Part shown: in pieces, positions 52,804 through 61,579 of the stretch
How positions within the stretch are numbered: position 1 is the first letter of the stretch
How the letters are laid out: every line of letters begins with the position of its first letter
DNA from: an uncultured Clostridia bacterium
GTDB lineage: Bacteria; Bacillota; Clostridia; Oscillospirales; Ruminococcaceae
Assembly: GCA_947632025.1 (NCBI GenBank)
Contig: CANRNN010000007.1
Coordinates: 89,486 to 153,485, forward strand
Direction of reading: 5' to 3'
DNA length: 64,000 bases
Program-made: the position numbers and the translations under genes
Notes under the pieces: model-generated
The model's database searches: none
Told to the model about the DNA's origin: nothing
Seen by the model: the letters and a program-made list of their open reading frames with translations, nothing else

Positions 52804-53547
52804 TTACGAAAAATCATTTATCCCCTTTTCTTCGGGAGAAACAGGCTTCCTTTCGGACGGGGATATCAAGCGGATACGCTCGCCGTCCTCGGAGATGAAT
52901 ATTCTGCCGTTTTTAGAAAGCTCCAGAACGGCAAGGAACGTCGCCACCTTAAACGAACGCGGCTGTCCCTTATAAAGCTCCGACAGCTGTGCTTCCCCGT
53001 CGCGGCGGAGGTGCTTCAATATTCTCAACACCCCCGTAAAAACGGTCGTGTAACTCTTTTCGACAACGGGTGCGGTCGGAGCGTGTTCGTATGACGCTTT
53101 TTTCCGTGAACGCTCGGATATCGTGATATATGCCGAAAGCAACTCTTCGGGCTGGTGCCGCCGTCTGTAAACGCCGTCTATATCCATAGGCATCGGCTCA
53201 CGGGTGAAAATAACGTCGCCGAGATAATGTTCTCTGAGCCTTGAAGCGACTATTTTGCACAAAGCAAGCTCTATCAATGCGCCTTCAAGTTCTTTTTTGA
53301 TCTGCTCGGCTTCGTCTTTCGGCAGGAGCGCTGCGGACTTTATGAGTATCAGCTTTGCTGCCATTTCCAGAAAATCGGAAGTGACCTCCATATCCGCGTC
53401 CGACATTCTGTCAATATATTCCAAAAACTGGTCGAGCAGGATATTTATCTCGATATCATAGATGTTAAGCTTATGCTTTCTAACCATATCGAGAAGAGCG
53501 TCGAGCGGTCCGCTGTAAACGGGCAGAGTAAAATTAAGCTCGGTCAT
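52804..53547 (-). CDS. scpA: Segregation and condensation protein A
   Basis: Kleisin subunit of bacterial condensin. 247 residues from ATG 53547 (MTELNFTLPVYSGPLDALLD), which matches the family N-terminus; a GTG 42 bp earlier overlaps the preceding gene. Also KHKLNIYDIEINILLDQFLE, MAAKLILIKSAALLP and the C-terminal winged helix VATFLAVLELSKNGRIFISE. The Shine-Dalgarno at ATG 53547 is weak, and the start lies 9 bp past the stop of the S2P-like gene, so translation is probably coupled to it. Confidence 0.96.
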   Translation of the reverse strand: MTELNFTLPVYSGPLDALLDMVRKHKLNIYDIEINILLDQFLEYIDRMSDADMEVTSDFLEMAAKLILIKSAALLPKDEAEQIKKELEGALIELALCKIVASRLREHYLGDVIFTREPMPMDIDGVYRRRHQPEELLSAYITISERSRKKASYEHAPTAPVVEKSYTTVFTGVLRILKHLRRDGEAQLSELYKGQPRSFKVATFLAVLELSKNGRIFISEDGERIRLISPSERKPVSPEEKGINDFS

Positions 53548-53555
53548 TTTATCGT

Positions 53556-54236
53556 CTATATCCAACTCGTGATATGATCCAAAAACCACATCACACCGCT
53601 TGAAACGAATTGCAGCGGTACCGTAAGCACCCCCGAAATAAGCAGCACGAACACTACAATGTTGATGATGTGAGCGTTTGTCTCGACCCAGATCGCCTGC
53701 TTGCGCGGCAAAGCCCCCTGAATAAGCGTATATCCGTCAAATCCCGGGATAGGCAGAAGATTCAGCACCGCGAGCCATATATTTATCTGCGCCGCGTAAA
53801 CTATACCCATATACAGATAAAAAAACGCCTCCGACACGGCGAAATGCAGCGTGATCTTTGACAGGATCACCAGAACCAGAGCCATCGCGATAAGCGAGAG
53901 CGGTCCCGTAAGAGCTATCAGCACGGCAGCCTTTCGGATCGTTACCTTTCGGCAGCGGTTGATCGAAATAGGCATCGGTTTCGACCAGCCTATGCAGCAT
54001 ATGCACATACACAGCGCACCCATAGGGTCAATATGCGCCAGAGGGTTCATTGTGAGCATTCCCGAGCGTTCGGGAGTATCATCGCCGAGCTTTGAAGCTA
54101 CTAAACCTCTCATATACGCTCTCAGCGGAAAGCAGAGGAATATAATTACAAACACGGAAAAGAACGACAATATGACCGTTATCATATCGCTTCTTCCCGT
54201 AATAAGCGAAAACAACTCAAGCAAAGGTCCTTTCAA
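53556..54236 (-). CDS. Site-2-protease-fold membrane protein lacking the HExxH motif
   Basis: 226 residues, about five or six spans, TTG start with GAGGTG upstream. It aligns along its length with M50 site-2 proteases: LVASKLGDDTPERSGMLTMN, then PLAHIDPMGALCM, GWSKPMPISINRCR, ALTGPLSLIAM and NLLPIPGFDGYTLI. But where active enzymes have HExxH (HEYAHALVAYKLGD type) this protein reads PLRAYMRGLVASKLGD, so both zinc histidines and the glutamate are lost, while the downstream NxxPxPGxDG aspartate remains. A pseudoprotease is predicted. First gene of the scpAB block. Confidence 0.88.
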   Translation of the reverse strand: MKGPLLELFSLITGRSDMITVILSFFSVFVIIFLCFPLRAYMRGLVASKLGDDTPERSGMLTMNPLAHIDPMGALCMCICCIGWSKPMPISINRCRKVTIRKAAVLIALTGPLSLIAMALVLVILSKITLHFAVSEAFFYLYMGIVYAAQINIWLAVLNLLPIPGFDGYTLIQGALPRKQAIWVETNAHIINIVVFVLLISGVLTVPLQFVSSGVMWFLDHITSWI

Positions 54237-54342
54237 ATTCTACACCTCAATTACAAAAATTACTATTCCTTTTTATTATAACTCAATAAGGATTTTTTTT
54301 CAAGGGGGAAACGCAAAATTTTTCAAATTCTTTGTAAAACTC

Positions 54343-54371
54343 TTGACAAAATATCCAAATAAGTATATAAT
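54343..54371 (+). promoter_or_regulatory. Sigma-A promoter of ilvA-ridA
   Basis: -35 TTGACA (54343-54348), 17-bp spacer, -10 TATAAT (54366-54371), 48 bp before the start. No T-box or leader peptide seen in the short leader. Confidence 0.92.
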
Positions 54372-54419
54372 TGTTAGTGTATAGCGCGTTTTTGCGCGTT
54401 TTTGAGGAGGAATTAAAAA

Positions 54420-55616
54420 ATGCTTACACTCGACAGTATCTACAAAGCGTCGCACGTTCTAAAAGAGGTCATCAGAACGACCGACCTTATCCGCGCCCCG
54501 AAGATAAATCCGGACGCGGAGGTGTACCTTAAGACCGAAAATCTTCAGGTGACGGGTTCTTTTAAGGTAAGAGGAGCTTATTACAAAATTTCCCAGCTTA
54601 CTCCCGAAGAGAGAGAAAAGGGCGTTATCGCCTGCTCGGCGGGAAATCATGCACAGGGCGTGGCTCTGGCGGCTACAAAGGCGGGGATAAAATCGCTTAT
54701 CTGCCTGCCCGACGGCGCTCCTATTTCCAAGGTTGAGGCTACGAAAGGCTACGGCGCGGACATTTGCCTTGTTCCGGGAGTTTACGATGACGCTTACAAC
54801 AAGGCGCTCCAACTCCGTGACGAGAAAGGTTATACGTTCATTCACCCGTTTGATGATGAAAATGTCATTGCGGGTCAGGGTACTATCGGATTGGAAATTT
54901 TAGACCAACTGCCCGATATGGACGCGGTCGTCGTGCCTATAGGCGGCGGCGGACTTATTTCGGGAGTGGCGTTCGCAATAAAGTCGCTGAATCCGAAGAT
55001 AAAGGTCTACGGCGTTCAGGCAGCGGGAGCGCCGTCTATGGCGAATTCCGTTCACGACGGAAAAATTGAGCGTCTGGCGTCGGTATCCACTCTCGCCGAC
55101 GGCATAGCGGTCAAAGAGCCGGGCGTACATACCTTTGAATATTGTCAGAAGTATGTGGACGAAATTGTTACCGTAAACGAGGACGAAATATCCTGCGCCA
55201 TTCTCTCGCTTATCGAACAGCAGAAGCTTATTGCAGAGGGCGCGGGCGCGGTGTCCGTGGCGGCGGTCATGTTCAACAAAATTCCCGTAAAGGGAAAGAA
55301 AGTAGTCTGCCTTGTTTCCGGAGGAAATATCGACGTTACTATTCTCAACCGTGTAATAAGACGCGGTCTTGTAAAGAGCGGGCGCGCTTCCCTGCTGACT
55401 ATCGAGCTTCTGGACAAACCGGGACAGCTTCAGGGCGTGGCAAGCGTTATCGCGGGACTTGGCGGCAACGTCACGGCGGTGCATTACGAGTACGCGGACG
55501 CTAACGAAAACGTTATCGGTTGCTTCCTGCGTATTCAGCTTGAAACCAGAAACTTCGAGCATTTGCAGCAGATACGCGACGCTCTAACTGAAAAGGGCTA
55601 TAAGATCGTAAACTGA
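54420..55616 (+). CDS. ilvA: Threonine ammonia-lyase with C-terminal ACT domain
   Basis: PLP enzyme that deaminates threonine (and serine) to 2-oxobutyrate. PLP lysine in TGSFKVRGAYYKI near residue 50, SAGNHAQGVALAA, the phosphate loop PIGGGGLISGVAFA near 178, and SGGNIDVTILNRVI. A C-terminal ACT domain of about 75 residues (LTIELLDKPGQLQGVASVIA ...) suggests allosteric control, as in the about 400-residue TdcB/IlvA type. 398 residues. GAGGAGG precedes the ATG. RidA follows. Confidence 0.96.
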   Translation: MLTLDSIYKASHVLKEVIRTTDLIRAPKINPDAEVYLKTENLQVTGSFKVRGAYYKISQLTPEEREKGVIACSAGNHAQGVALAATKAGIKSLICLPDGAPISKVEATKGYGADICLVPGVYDDAYNKALQLRDEKGYTFIHPFDDENVIAGQGTIGLEILDQLPDMDAVVVPIGGGGLISGVAFAIKSLNPKIKVYGVQAAGAPSMANSVHDGKIERLASVSTLADGIAVKEPGVHTFEYCQKYVDEIVTVNEDEISCAILSLIEQQKLIAEGAGAVSVAAVMFNKIPVKGKKVVCLVSGGNIDVTILNRVIRRGLVKSGRASLLTIELLDKPGQLQGVASVIAGLGGNVTAVHYEYADANENVIGCFLRIQLETRNFEHLQQIRDALTEKGYKIVN

Positions 55617-55661
55617 ACAATTTCAGCGATTTCATAAAATATCATAAAAGGAGAAATTACC

Positions 55662-56033
55662 ATGAAAACAATTGAAACCAAAAATGCTCCTGCGGCAATA
55701 GGACCGTATTCGCAGGCTAAAGTTATCGGAGGAGTAATGTTCGCGTCGGGGCAGATACCGATAGACCCCGCGACGGGCGAGGTCGTTTCGGGAGGCATTG
55801 AGGAACAGACACGCAGAGTGTGCGAAAACGTCAAGGCTCTTCTTGAAGCAGCGGGAACTTCACTTGAAAAGGTCGTAAAGACTACCTGCTTCTTAAAAGA
55901 TATCGGCGACTTTGCAGCGTTCAACAAAATCTATGCTGAATATTTCACTGAAAAGCCTGCCCGTTCCTGTGTAGGCGGTTTGCAGATACCGAAGGGCGTT
56001 CTCGTCGAGGTAGAGGTCATAGCCGAAGTCTGA
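55662..56033 (+). CDS. ridA: RidA-family reactive enamine/imine deaminase
   Basis: Hydrolyses the enamine/imine intermediates released by PLP dehydratases such as the threonine lyase encoded 45 bp upstream, so the two form a functional pair. 123 residues: APAAIGPYSQAKVIGGVMFA, SGQIPIDPATGEVV, TTCFLKDIGDFAAFNKIYAE and the catalytic arginine in KPARSCVGGLQIPKGVLVEV. Confidence 0.96.
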   Translation: MKTIETKNAPAAIGPYSQAKVIGGVMFASGQIPIDPATGEVVSGGIEEQTRRVCENVKALLEAAGTSLEKVVKTTCFLKDIGDFAAFNKIYAEYFTEKPARSCVGGLQIPKGVLVEVEVIAEV

Positions 56034-56067
56034 TTTCCAAACTCACAAAAGAAAGGAAGATTGAATT

Positions 56068-58491
56068 TTGAAATACGATTTTGCCGCCGTTGAAAGCAAA
56101 TGGCAGAAATACTGGGACGAACACCGCACTTTCCATGCCGAAAACGACTACTCGAAGCCGAAATATTACGCGCTTGTGGAATTTCCGTATCCGTCGGGCG
56201 ACGGTCTGCACGTTGGACACCCGCGTCCTTACACCGCTATGGATATCGTTTCCAGAAAGCGCAGAATGCAGGGCTATAATGTGCTGTTTCCGATGGGGTG
56301 GGACGCTTTCGGACTGCCTACAGAAAACTATGCCATCAAGAATAAAATTCACCCCGCTATCGTCACTAAAAATAATGTCGCAAGGTTCAAGAGCCAGCTT
56401 AAGGCTCTCGGACTTTCGTTTGACTGGGAACGTGAGATAAACACCACCGACCCCGACTACTTCAAATGGACGCAGTGGATATTCTTGAAGCTGTTCAACG
56501 CGGGGCTTGCCTATAAAAAGGAAATGAACGTCAACTGGTGTACGCAGTGCAAGGTCGTTCTCGCAAATGAGGAAGTAGTAAACGGCACTTGCGAACGCTG
56601 CCACGGCGAGGTTATCAGAAAAGTCAAAAATCAGTGGATGCTGAAAATTACTGAGTATGCGCAAAGACTGTTGGACGATCTGGATTCCGTTGATTATTTC
56701 GAGAAGATAAAGACTGCACAGATAAACTGGATAGGACGCTCGACAGGCGCAGAAGTCAATTTCCAGACGACGCTCGGCGATACGCTGACGGTGTACACGA
56801 CACGTCCAGATACGCTTTTCGGGGCGACGTATATGGTCATCTCCCCCGAACACCCGCTTGTCGAAAAATGGGCGGATAAGCTCGGAAATATGGACGCTGT
56901 GCGCGCTTATCAGAAAGAAGCCGCGAGAAAGTCCGATTTTGACCGCACAGAGATGAACAAGGATAAAACGGGAGTTAAACTCGACGGCGTTATGGCGGTA
57001 AATCCCGTAAACGGCAAGGAGATACCGATTTTCATTTCGGACTATGTTCTTATGAGCTACGGCACGGGCGCAATTATGGCTGTTCCCGCGCACGATACCC
57101 GCGACTGGGAATTCGCGAAAAAGTTCAATCTGCCGATTATCGAAGTGGTTAAGGGCGGCGAGGACGTTCAGAAAGAAGCGTTTACCGACTGCGCAACGGG
57201 AGTTCTTGTAAACTCGGAGTTCCTTGACGGGCTGTCTGTTGAGGACGCTAAAGTGAAAATCAAACAGTGGCTCACCGAAAAGGGCGTAGGCAGGGAGAAA
57301 GTTAATTTCAAGCTGCGTGACTGGGTGTTCTCACGTCAGAGATACTGGGGAGAGCCGATACCCGTGGTGTACTGCGAAAAGTGCGGCTGGGTGGGACTTC
57401 CCGAAAGCGAGCTGCCGCTGACACTGCCGGAAGTGGAGAGCTATCTGCCGACTGATACGGGCGAATCTCCCCTGTCGACTATGGAGAGCTTCATCAATAC
57501 CACCTGCCCGAAGTGCGGCGGTCCCGCAAAGCGCGAAACCGATACAATGCCGCAGTGGGCGGGGTCGAGCTGGTACTTTTTGCGTTACTGCGACCCTACA
57601 AACGACAAGGAGCTTGCTTCTCCGGAAGCGCTTAAATACTGGCTTCCCGTCGACTGGTACAACGGCGGTATGGAGCATACGACACTTCACCTGCTCTACA
57701 GCAGATTCTGGCATAAATTCCTTTATGACGAGAAAGTCGTTCCTACAAAAGAACCTTACGCAAAGCGCACTTCTCACGGAATGGTTCTCGGAAAAGACCC
57801 GCAAAACCCCGGAAAATTCTGCAAGATGTCAAAGTCCCTGCACAATGTCGTAAATCCCGACGAGGTAATAGAAACTTACGGCGCGGATACGATGCGTCTG
57901 TATGAAATGTTCATCGGCGATTTTGAAAAAGCCGCTCCATGGCAGGAAGAGGGCATAAAGGGCTGCAAGCGTTTTCTTGAGCGCGTGTGGAGCATGGCTG
58001 AAAATCTCAAAGACGGGGACGAGTATTCCGAGAAGCTGCGCAGCGCAATGCACAAGACAATAAAAAAGGTTTCCGAGGATATCGAAACGCTGAAATTCAA
58101 CACCGCTATTGCAGCGATGATGGCGCTGCTGAACGAGGCTGACGCAGCAGGCGGATTTAACAAGGCGGAATTCCGCACGCTGCTTATTCTGCTGAACCCG
58201 TTTGCTCCGCATATCACGGAAGAACTTTTCGAGCGGCTCGGATTCGGTATTCTCAACGAACAGAAATGGGTCGAGTATGATGAGGCTCTGTGCGTGGATT
58301 CAACGGTCGAACTTGCGGTTCAGGTGAACGGAAAGGTAAAGGCGAGATTTAACGCGCCTGTTGATTCCGATTCAGAAACGCTTATCGGAATGGCTCTGGA
58401 GCTTCCCGAAATAAAGGCACTAACTGACGGAAAGACTATAGTCAAAAAGATAGCCGTTCCCGGAAAACTCGTGAATATTGTCGTAAAATAA
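56068..58491 (+). CDS. leuS: Leucyl-tRNA synthetase
   Basis: Class I synthetase charging tRNA-Leu. 807 residues, start TTG 56068 (no alternative near). HIGH motif variant in [21 protein letters not shown] near residue 50; zinc-binding [13 protein letters not shown]; editing domain with [20 protein letters not shown] and [23 protein letters not shown] in [18 protein letters not shown] near residue 600; C-terminal anticodon domain. Follows ridA by 34 bp. Confidence 0.98.
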   Translation: MKYDFAAVESKWQKYWDEHRTFHAENDYSKPKYYALVEFPYPSGDGLHVGHPRPYTAMDIVSRKRRMQGYNVLFPMGWDAFGLPTENYAIKNKIHPAIVTKNNVARFKSQLKALGLSFDWEREINTTDPDYFKWTQWIFLKLFNAGLAYKKEMNVNWCTQCKVVLANEEVVNGTCERCHGEVIRKVKNQWMLKITEYAQRLLDDLDSVDYFEKIKTAQINWIGRSTGAEVNFQTTLGDTLTVYTTRPDTLFGATYMVISPEHPLVEKWADKLGNMDAVRAYQKEAARKSDFDRTEMNKDKTGVKLDGVMAVNPVNGKEIPIFISDYVLMSYGTGAIMAVPAHDTRDWEFAKKFNLPIIEVVKGGEDVQKEAFTDCATGVLVNSEFLDGLSVEDAKVKIKQWLTEKGVGREKVNFKLRDWVFSRQRYWGEPIPVVYCEKCGWVGLPESELPLTLPEVESYLPTDTGESPLSTMESFINTTCPKCGGPAKRETDTMPQWAGSSWYFLRYCDPTNDKELASPEALKYWLPVDWYNGGMEHTTLHLLYSRFWHKFLYDEKVVPTKEPYAKRTSHGMVLGKDPQNPGKFCKMSKSLHNVVNPDEVIETYGADTMRLYEMFIGDFEKAAPWQEEGIKGCKRFLERVWSMAENLKDGDEYSEKLRSAMHKTIKKVSEDIETLKFNTAIAAMMALLNEADAAGGFNKAEFRTLLILLNPFAPHITEELFERLGFGILNEQKWVEYDEALCVDSTVELAVQVNGKVKARFNAPVDSDSETLIGMALELPEIKALTDGKTIVKKIAVPGKLVNIVVK

Positions 58492-58522
58492 AGCAAAATA
58501 CCACTTTCAAGTCGGATAACCA

Positions 58523-58548
58523 ACGCCCCGCAGCAATATGCGGGGCGT
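58523..58548. terminator. Hairpin after leuS
   Basis: ACGCCCCGCA (58523-58532) pairs perfectly with TGCGGGGCGT (58539-58548), loop of six. Followed by ATTATCAA rather than a T-run, so termination is uncertain; it lies just before the next gene's Shine-Dalgarno. Confidence 0.6.
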
Positions 58549-58569
58549 ATTATCAACGAAAGGATAAAA

Positions 58570-59235
58570 ATGGAACGCAAAAAGAAATATATCATTCTAA
58601 CGGCGACGTTTGTGTGCTGCGTGATAATGGCGCTTGTTGAAACGGTCATTGAGCCGACATACTGGATAAAATCTGCGCTGAAGATCGTGGTATTTCTGGG
58701 ACTGCCGACGGCAGTAATGAAAATTTCGGGAATAAAAATAAAATCGGATTCTTTCTCGCTAAACAAGAAAAGTGTTTTTAAGCTGGCTGCGCTGGGCGCT
58801 GTGATCTACGGTCTGATATTTGGAGTGTACAAGCTCACGTCCGGTATTTTTGACTACTCCGCCTTGGTGGGTTCACTGTCGAGTGACCAACAGGTCGACG
58901 GACGAAATTTCATTTTGGTGGCGGCATATATTTCGTTCTGCAACTCGTTTCTTGAGGAATTTCTGTTTCGTCTTATCTCGTTTATGACACTGTCGGAGCT
59001 GTCGTCGCGAAGAACAGCGTATATTTTCAGTTCGCTTATGTTTGCAGTATATCATATTGCAATGATAGGAGCGTCGTTCCCGCTGCCGCTGTTGATCCTG
59101 GCGCTTGCGGGGCTTGCAGTCGGCGGGCTGATCTTTGATTTTATAGATGAAAAAAGCGGAAATATTTATCCGTCATGGATAGTACATATGTTCGCGGATC
59201 TGGCACTGATGACCATATGGTTTTTATATATCTGA
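58570..59235 (+). CDS. CPBP-family intramembrane glutamic endopeptidase
   Basis: 221 residues with about six to seven spans. The family motifs are visible: NSFLEEFLFRLISF (EExxxR) near residue 124 and SSLMFAVYHIAMIG (FxxxH) near 155, with a third motif around LILALAGLAVGGLIFDFIDE carrying the family's acidic end. Members process proteins such as prenylated substrates or bacteriocin-related peptides; the role here is unknown. Start ATG behind AAAGGATAAAA. Confidence 0.9.
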   Translation: MERKKKYIILTATFVCCVIMALVETVIEPTYWIKSALKIVVFLGLPTAVMKISGIKIKSDSFSLNKKSVFKLAALGAVIYGLIFGVYKLTSGIFDYSALVGSLSSDQQVDGRNFILVAAYISFCNSFLEEFLFRLISFMTLSELSSRRTAYIFSSLMFAVYHIAMIGASFPLPLLILALAGLAVGGLIFDFIDEKSGNIYPSWIVHMFADLALMTIWFLYI

Positions 59236-59337
59236 TGCGTTCCGCTATTGTACAGGATATGGATCCGTTTATAAAATAATAATTCCAAGCTCGACAAAAA
59301 TACAAGCTTTTTTCGGTAAAAAATTTTAATTTACCCC

Positions 59338-59366
59338 TTGACAAAACCAAAGCAACGTGTTATAAT
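59338..59366 (+). promoter_or_regulatory. Sigma-A promoter of ssrA
   Basis: -35 TTGACA (59338-59343), 17-bp spacer, -10 TATAAT (59361-59366): perfect hexamers. It implies a precursor with about 75 nt before the mature 5' end. Confidence 0.92.
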
Positions 59367-59413
59367 AAAAGTTACCGAATGTTGTGTACTGTTTACTAAA
59401 GTACTAATTACTG

Positions 59414-59452
59414 TTCACTGTACACTGTGCACTTTAAACTGACAAAAGGGGT
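59414..59452 (+). repeat. CACTGT-type repeat in the ssrA 5' leader, shared with nadB upstream region
   Basis: TTCACTG-TACACTG-TGCACTT-TAAACTG followed by ACAAAAGGGGT: a seven-base iteration that also occurs at 31168-31199, there with one unit less. Both copies end AAAAGGGGT. In this copy it is part of the tmRNA precursor and overlaps the first bases of mature tmRNA. Confidence 0.6.
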
Positions 59453-59798
59453 CGTAAAGGCTTCGACGGGGATCCTGAGGCGTGATAAGCGAGTAGTGAG
59501 GGCGAAATCACTTAAAAAGTCGCAAACTTAAATTTAAACGCAGACGAAGATCTCGTTTTAGCGGCTGCTTAAGCACGCCGCCGTCGTACCCCGCAGTACC
59601 GCGGGCGGGGATCGGCGTCGATTAGCGGTGAACGGACCTTGCGAGTAGCCTTGCAGCGGGGTTTGTACTAAAGGCTGCCAAACGCGAAAGCCTGCTTACC
59701 GGCGTTCGCGGGAGGGAGAATCAAATGATAAGCTGCACTCGGAGAAAATTACGAAGACGGGTTTTCGGACAGGGGTTCAATTCCCCTCGACTCCACCA
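59448..59798 (+). ncRNA. ssrA: Transfer-messenger RNA (tmRNA)
   Basis: Rescues stalled ribosomes and tags the nascent chain. The 5' end GGGGTCGTAAAGGCTTCGAC and the 3' end CAGGGGTTCAATTCCCCTCG with ACTCCACCA form the tRNA-like acceptor and T arm (GGGGTCG pairs with CGACTCC, one G:U); CCA is encoded. The tag frame runs 59522-59572 from resume codon GCA (context AGTCGCAAAC) to TAA and encodes ANLNLNADEDLVLAAA, longer than the common 10-residue tags. About 351 nt, normal for one-piece tmRNA. Its 3' end abuts a probable integrated element. Confidence 0.97.
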
Positions 59799-59814
59799 AC
59801 TAACGTTGACAAAA

Positions 59815-59867
59815 AAGATTTTATGCCCACAAACGGCTGTACAAAGCGATTTGTGGGCATAAATCTT
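59815..59867. repeat. Long inverted repeat just after ssrA
   Basis: TATGCCCACAAA (59822-59833) pairs with TTTGTGGGCATA (59850-59861) and the flanking AAGATT/AATCTT continues the stem; loop of 16. No T-run follows, so it is not a standard terminator. Confidence 0.75.
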
Positions 59868-59973
59868 GCGGAAAACAGGATTCGCAGTCCACAGATATTT
59901 TCGGGTGAAAAGTGGACTTGAACCCCTACCCTGTAAAATTTTTCGATAGAATTTTGTACAATATATACAAATC

Positions 59974-60022
59974 GCCTGTGAGCAATTTCTTGTTGATTAA
60001 GAAACAGCTTGCAGGCATTTTT
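59974..60022 (+). terminator. Terminator-like hairpin downstream of ssrA
   Basis: GCCTG..AGC..TTTCTT (from 59974) pairs with AAGAAA..GCT..CAGGC (to 60016) followed by ATTTTTTG. Plausible terminator of the ssrA transcript. Confidence 0.75.
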
Positions 60023-60112
60023 TGTTTTCCGAAACTTACAAAAAAGATTTTTTGATGACTTGAACCTTTTTAATAACAAAATTTTTACGGTTGAATTTGG
60101 GCAAAACGACGA

Positions 60113-60166
60113 AAACGCCTGTAAATTATCTCTTAGATTATGAGAGGTCATTTACAGGCGTTTTTT
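60113..60166 (+). terminator. Strong terminator-like hairpin before the ArdA-like gene
   Basis: AAACGCCTGTAAAT (60113-60126) pairs with ATTTACAGGCGTTT (60150-60163), inner CTCT/AGAG stem, then TTTTTTG. It insulates the element from chromosomal transcription. Confidence 0.85.
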
Positions 60167-60242
60167 GTTTTCCGCAGAATTTGGAAGAATTCATTAGTCA
60201 ACAGGCTCCTCGGAGCTTGAAAATATAATTCGGAGATACACA

Positions 60243-61121
60243 ATGATAAAAGCAACAATTCAGAACAGCCCGTGCTGCAAGGAAATCAAATTCCCGTGTT
60301 CGGAAACGGAGCTGTCGAAACAGCTCGGCGAACTTGACATGAACACAGAGCATCTCGCGCCAATCGGTACGATCATAGAGATTGAGCCTGCCGAACTATC
60401 CGTGCTGGAGGACAGCGAGGTGAGCCTTGACGCGCTGGATTACCTTGGCAAACATATGGACGGAATGGACAAACGTGAATTAAATAAGTTTCTCGCGGTC
60501 TTGTCGTGTGACGAACTCGACAAAGAATGGGATATGAAAAGCATTATCAATCTTACATTCAATCTTCCGAGGTATACGCTTATCGAGGAAACAGACGACC
60601 TTGAACACGTCGGACTAATTCATATGCTCGACGTTCGCAAAGTGCTTTCCGAATCCGAATACAACAACAGCGAGTGGCTAAAATCCGAGGGACAGAAACT
60701 GTTGAATTCGGGAAAAGGCATACCGACAGATTACGGTTTGCTTTTCGAGAATGAGGAAATATCGTTTGAGGAAGTGTTTAACGGCAGGACGTTACCGCCG
60801 TATTATTGCAATCCAAACGCTTTTGTTACAGCCGAGATAAGTTACGGCGATTTAACAGAACTTGCGGAATTGCCGTGTGAGGATATTGCGATAAAAAAGG
60901 CACTTTACAGGCTCGGTGCGGAAAGCATTTCGGACTGCGAAATTGAATTGGATACTGTACAAAATATTTCAAAAAATCAGTTGAAGAAAATTTGTGCAGC
61001 AGAGCAAAATGCGGGAATTTTCGCGCTTAATGAGTTGTTGAAAAGCGTGGAGCTAAATATTCTGGCAAGTGAAAACACATCGGAAAGCATATCGGTCGAA
61101 GATCCAAAAATTTCAATGTGA
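60243..61121 (+). CDS. ArdA-like antirestriction protein of a conjugative/integrative element
   Basis: 292 residues. The layout resembles ArdA-type proteins of Clostridia conjugative elements: MIKATIQN start, then KFPCSETELSKQLGEL, HLAPIGTIIEIEPAELSVLE, LDALDYLGKHMDGMDKREL, NLTFNLPRYTLIEETDDLEH, GLIHMLDVRKVLSE. ArdA mimics DNA and inhibits type I restriction enzymes; the protein here is correspondingly rich in Asp and Glu. Its second half (SEWLKSEGQKLLN ... GRTLPPYYCNPNAFVTAEIS) is typical of longer variants. Shine-Dalgarno CGGAGATAC. First gene of the element on this side. Confidence 0.75.
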   Translation: MIKATIQNSPCCKEIKFPCSETELSKQLGELDMNTEHLAPIGTIIEIEPAELSVLEDSEVSLDALDYLGKHMDGMDKRELNKFLAVLSCDELDKEWDMKSIINLTFNLPRYTLIEETDDLEHVGLIHMLDVRKVLSESEYNNSEWLKSEGQKLLNSGKGIPTDYGLLFENEEISFEEVFNGRTLPPYYCNPNAFVTAEISYGDLTELAELPCEDIAIKKALYRLGAESISDCEIELDTVQNISKNQLKKICAAEQNAGIFALNELLKSVELNILASENTSESISVEDPKISM

Positions 61122-61129
61122 GGTGGGAT

Positions 61130-61493
61130 ATGAAAATAAGATTCAAAAATTCTTTGCACAGAAAAAATTTTACGGAGTTTATCTCTCCTAAAAATTCAAA
61201 TTATTACAGCAGCCGCGGTTTTTCTTTTGTCTGCGGACAAACTTTTGTGGGAGCGTTCTAAAAGCGCGATCGTCAGATATTCGGTGAATTTCGGTGCAAT
61301 CAAATTAAACGGGATTTCCACAGACGGTTACGCGCTGTACAAAGCGGCGAAAACCGTTTACAGCGGCGGCGCGGACATTTCGCTCAGTGAGTTGCGCGAT
61401 TGGACATTGATCGACAACACAACAACGCTTGCAATTTTTTCAGGAATTATGCTGTCAAGAAACGGCATAAGAACGCCGAATTTTAAGGCGTGA
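61130..61493 (+). pseudogene. Small element gene with probable frameshift in a poly-A run
   Basis: ATG 61130 (behind GAGGTGGG) opens a 43-codon frame, MKIRFKNSLHRKNFTEF..., that stops at 61261. Removing one A from the six-A run at 61162-61167 would instead give MKIRFKNSLHRKILRSLSLL, then ITAAAVFLLSADKLLWERSK and on through SVNFGAIKLNGISTDGYALY to the stop at 61493, about 117 residues with an N-terminal hydrophobic segment. The long downstream frame has no good start of its own. So this is either a frameshifted gene, a sequencing error in the homopolymer, or programmed slippage. Family not recognised. Confidence 0.6.
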
Positions 61494-61579
61494 AATATAA
61501 AACCATATTACAAAGCGGTTGAGGGGGTTATTAAATTGAATGTTTATTTTTTCTTTCGCTAAAAAATAAATTAAAGGAC

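Larger units (their letters stand above)
59799..60242. other. Gene-free region downstream of tmRNA with tandem hairpins and imperfect direct repeats
   Basis: Holds three large hairpins (59815-59867, 59974-60016, 60113-60163). Two imperfect direct repeat units can be followed in order: ACAAAAAAGATTTT at 59810 and 60040, GACTTGAACC at 59914 and 60058, AAAATTTTT at 59936 and 60079, CGCCTGT at 59973 and 60116, and CAGGC[AG]TTTTTTGTTTTCCG at 60012 and 60155. The GACTTGAACC segments are the reverse complement of a tRNA/tmRNA T-loop sequence. This may be debris of repeated integration at ssrA. Confidence 0.6.

Noticed and set aside
54372..54419. T-box or leader-peptide control of ilvA
   Set aside because: The leader is under 50 nt with only a small GCGC hairpin, too short for a T-box.
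59905..59935. tRNA-like T-arm sequence on the minus strand (GGGGTTCAAGTCCAC)
   Set aside because: No pairing T stem, anticodon arm or acceptor around it; read as att-like debris rather than a tRNA gene.
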